Shown: one piece after another, positions 60,701 to 64,000 of the stretch
Position numbering within the stretch: the first letter of the stretch is position 1
Layout of the letters: the number at the start of each line of letters is the position of its first letter
Notes under the pieces: model-generated
The model's input: the letters and a program-made list of their open reading frames with translations, nothing else
The model's database searches: none
Told to the model about the DNA's origin: nothing
Origin: Populus alba
Taxonomy: Eukaryota > Streptophyta > Magnoliopsida > Malpighiales > Salicaceae
Length of the DNA stretch: 64,000 nt
Assembly: GCF_005239225.2 (NCBI RefSeq)
Contig: NC_133299.1
Span: 7,382,967-7,446,966 of the forward strand
Direction of reading: 5' to 3'
Position numbers and translations under genes: made by a program

Positions 60701-63700
60701 AATAACGACGTTTAATTCTAAAACAACCCGGTAGTTAAGGACAAGACATGACAATTAAATTAAAAAAAAAAAGCAATGCAAAAAAAAACAACCAAGAAAA
60801 TCCAGGCTAATTCATCAAACTCATGGTCTAAGTGATCATGAGATTGAGATAAAAAAATATAAAGGAAATTAATGAAAATTATGTAGCATAACCTTGAAGA
60901 ATAAAATTAATTTCCAACAAATCTAATAATATTAAAGAATGAAATCAAATTTTTTTTTTTTTTTCAATTTAAACAATTTGCCAATAAATTCAAGAAAGAA
61001 CTACAAAAAAAAAAAAAAAAAAGAACTAAGATAACCCATGTCATTTTAAAAATTAGTGAAAAATTCTATCAAAAATAAAAATAATGGAGCTCAATCTTCA
61101 ATTGAATAAATTTTAAAAGATAAAACTAAAAAAACATGAGTTTAAAAAGAAAAAAAACAAGCAAACCTGGATGAACCTCCTAAACTTAAGTTAATATCTA
61201 AAACAAGCAACTCATAAAATTCTAGATCCAAACTCAATCAAGAAGCCTAATTTCAGCCAATTTAATATTGAAGGATGAAATAAAAAAATAAATTTAAAAA
61301 CTTACCATAGTAAAAAAAATAGTAATAAAAAGAATGAAAACCAAATTTGTTAGGGGAAGAAAACTTAAGGAGGATGGAATTGTAAAACAAAATCAATTTA
61401 ATAATATATCTCAAATAAAACAAATAACAATTAAAAGAATGATGACCAAATTTAAAAGTTAAAGTGGGGTGAGACTGAATTTTTTTTTTTCACTTGTATA
61501 AATTATTTCAAATAAAAAAATACTAATAAAAGAAATAGGGACCAAATCTAAAAGAATAAAAAACGAAAGGGCTTCTTTAAATGTTTTTAAGTGTAAAAAC
61601 AAAATCAATTTAATAATATATCTCAAATAAAACAAAAAACAATTAAAAGAATGATGACCAAATTTAAAAGTTAAAAGTGGGGTGAGACCGGATTTGCTGT
61701 TTACTCGCTGACTTTGGGAGGTTTTGAACTTCGAGTTGATATTTGAAAGATTCAAAGATCCAACCTCACTTTGCTATTTATTTGGATTGTAAATATAGGG
61801 ATTACTAATCTGTTGACCCGTGCTGTGTCATGTTTCCTAACACTTTTTTATCCCTTTAAAAAAAATATTTCAAAAATGTGAAAAAAAAAGAGGCGAGAAT
61901 CATGGGATTCCAACCTAAATGAGATTCCAACTAATCAATTGAAAAAAAGAAAGAAAAAACAATATATGCCAACCTAAATGAGTATGATAAACATGAGTTT
62001 AATTGCAAAAAAAATCTAATATAAAATGATAATATAGAAAAAATAATAATAATGAAAAAGATAAAAAAAAGTTCTAGCAAACCAGATAAGCAAACTAAAC
62101 TTTACGAACCAAATCATGCAAATGAGATAACCTAATAGAAAACAAATCAGAAAGAATTACAAAGTTTAATTCTAAAACAACCCGGTAGTTAAGGACAAGA
62201 CATGACAATTAAATTAAAAAAAAAAAGCAATGCAAAAAAAAAACAACCAAGAAAATCTTGGCTAATTCATCAAACTCATGGTCTAAGTGATCATGAGATT
62301 GAGATAAAAAAATATAAAGGAAATTAAAGTAAATTATGAAGCATAACCTTGAAGAATAAAATTAATTTCCAACAAATCTAATAATATTAAAGAAATAAAT
62401 CAATTTTTTTTTTATCAATTTAAACAATTTTCCAATAAATTCAAGAAAGTACTACAAACAAAAAGAACTAAGATAACCCATGTCCTTTTAAAAATTAAAA
62501 ATAATAGAGCTCATTCTTCAATTGAATAAATTTTAAAAGATAAAACTAAAAAAACATGAGTTTAAAAAGAAAAAAAAACAAGCAGACCTGGATGAACTTT
62601 CTAAACTTAAGTTAATATCTAAAACAAGCAACTCATAAAATTCTAGATCCAAACTCAATCAAGAAGCCTAATTTCAGCCAATTTAATATTGAATGATGAA
62701 ATAAAAAAATAAATTTAAAAACTTACCATAGTAAAAAAAATAGTAATAAAAAGAATGAAAACCAAATTTGTTAGGGGAAGAAAACTTAAGGAGGATGGAA
62801 TTGTAAAACAAAATCAATTTAATAATATATCTCAAATAAAACAAATAACAATTAAAAGAATGAAGACCAAATTTAAAAGTTAAAGTGTGGTGATACTGAA
62901 TTTTTTTTTTCAATTGTATAAATTATTTCAAATAAAAAAAAAATACTAATAAAAGAAATAGGGACCAAATCTAATAGGGACAAAAAAAAAAACATGAGTT
63001 TAATTGCAAAAAAAATCTATTATAAAATGATAATATTGAAATAATAATAATAATAAAAAAGATAAAAAAAAGTTCTAGCAAACTAGGTAAGCAAACTAAA
63101 CTTTACGAACCAAATCATGCAAATAAGATAACCTAATAGAAAACAAATCAGAAAGAATTACGACGTTTAATTCTAAAACAACCCGTTTGTTAAGGACAAG
63201 ACATGACAATTAAATTAAAAAAAAAAAGCAATGCAAAAAAAAAACAACCAAGAAAATCCAGGCTAATTCATCAAACTCATGGTCTAAGTGATCATGAGAT
63301 TGAGATAAAAAAATATAAACGAAATTAAAGAAAATTATGTAGCATAACCTTGAAGAATAAAATTAATTTCCAACAAATCTAATAATATTAAATAATGAAA
63401 TCAAAATTTTTTTTTTATCAATTTAAACAATTTGCCAATAAATTCAAGAAAGAACTACAAAAAAAAAAAAAAAAGAACTAAGATAACCCATGTCATTTTA
63501 AAAATTAGTGAAAAATTCTATCAAAAATAAAAATAATGGAGCTCAATCTTCAATTGAATAAATTTTAAAAGATAAAACTAAAAAAACATGAGTTTAAAAA
63601 GAAAAAAAAACAAGCAAACCTGGATGAACCTCCTAAACTTAAGTTAATATCTAAAACAAGCAACTCATAAAATTCTAGATCCAAACTCAATCAAGAAGCC

Positions 63701-64000
63701 TAATTTCAGCCAATTTAATATTGAATGATGAAATAAAAAAATAAATTTAAAAACTTACCATAGTAAAAAAAATAGTAATAAAAAGAATGAAAACCAAATT
63801 TGTTAGGGGAAGAAAACTTGAGGATGGAATTGTAAAACAAAATCAATTTAATAATATATCTCAAATAAAACAAATAACAATTAAAAGAATGAAGACCAAA
63901 TTTAAAAGTTAAATTGTGGTGATACTGAATTTTTTTTTTCAATTGTATAAATTATTTCAAATAAAAAAAAAATACTAATAAAAGAAATAGGGACCAAATC
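57763..64000. repeat. Higher-order tandem repeat upstream of invertase module 3
   Basis: The first unit (57,763-59,232) contains the natural invertase 5' flank. It is followed by a 2458-bp unit (59,233-61,690) and a second partial copy (61,691 to the window end). Each 2.46-kb unit holds a long (about 1.43 kb) and a short (about 1.03 kb) monomer. The marker ACATGAGTTTAAAAAG occurs near 58,676, 60,110, 61,134, 62,558 and 63,589. Only one of each pair begins with a diverged copy of the invertase promoter segment (GATTTGCTG...GATATTTGAAAGATTC). No coding potential; the short reading frames are chance. Confidence 0.88.

Noticed and set aside
58222..64000. Many short minus-strand open frames repeated in the upstream array (Phe/Tyr/Leu-rich)
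   Set aside because: They recur only because the DNA unit recurs. Composition is that of translated AT-rich sequence, and they lack signals of a gene.

Overview
The window is plant nuclear DNA. It has AT-rich intergenic sequence, short plant-type GT-AG introns, a cell wall invertase gene with the plant 9-nt mini-exon, and a very large LTR retrotransposon. The gene set and repeat style suggest a woody eudicot, most likely Populus or another Salicaceae. That assignment is inference from general knowledge, because nothing here proves the species.

Left part (1-15,400): three ordinary intact genes that I could splice completely from the sequence. They are cytosolic ribosomal protein S9 on the minus strand (607-1817, 197 aa), an organelle-type alpha/beta hydrolase on the plus strand (7818-10978, 326 aa, five exons), and the ubiquitin-ribosomal protein L40 fusion on the plus strand (13376-15372, 128 aa, five exons). 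Between them lie AT-rich dispersed repeats, a GC-rich MITE-like element (3743-4043), a chain of imperfect hairpins with changing stems (5736-6130), a tandem duplication (about 11,680-12,650) and a small fragment of a tonoplast aquaporin gene (12,779-12,913).

Middle and right (17,800-64,000): three modules of one cell wall invertase locus, all on the minus strand. Module 1 (gene 20,814-24,486) and module 3 (gene 53,849-57,532) are intact and nearly identical through exons, introns and flanks. Module 2 (45,031-46,553) is a pseudogene: it is cut off inside exon 3, has lost every catalytic residue, and carries an in-frame stop in exon 6. The 3' flank of module 2 was split by a retrotransposon array at 27,495-44,361 with the structure LTR-internal-LTR-internal-LTR. 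The array is bounded by one perfect AAATG target duplication. The internal regions carry only a gag gene, so the element is non-autonomous. Between modules 2 and 3 lies a decayed Ty1/copia pol remnant (50,217-51,800, minus strand). Upstream of module 3 the invertase 5' flank runs into a higher-order tandem repeat (period about 2.46 kb) that continues past the window end.

The most unusual signal is structural. Each retrotransposon internal region ends in an array of 28 short hairpins. The loop is nearly constant (GCCAGATGG), while three stem sequences alternate and, within one class, change in a paired way. A diverged LTR remnant at about 17,842-18,275 has hairpins with the related loop CGCTAGA on completely different stems. 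The LTR leader also holds seven consecutive perfect inverted repeats in about 256 bp, and a separate five-unit hairpin chain lies at 5.7-6.1 kb. Together these suggest that transcripts of these elements are selected for RNA structure, with loop sequence conserved over stem sequence.
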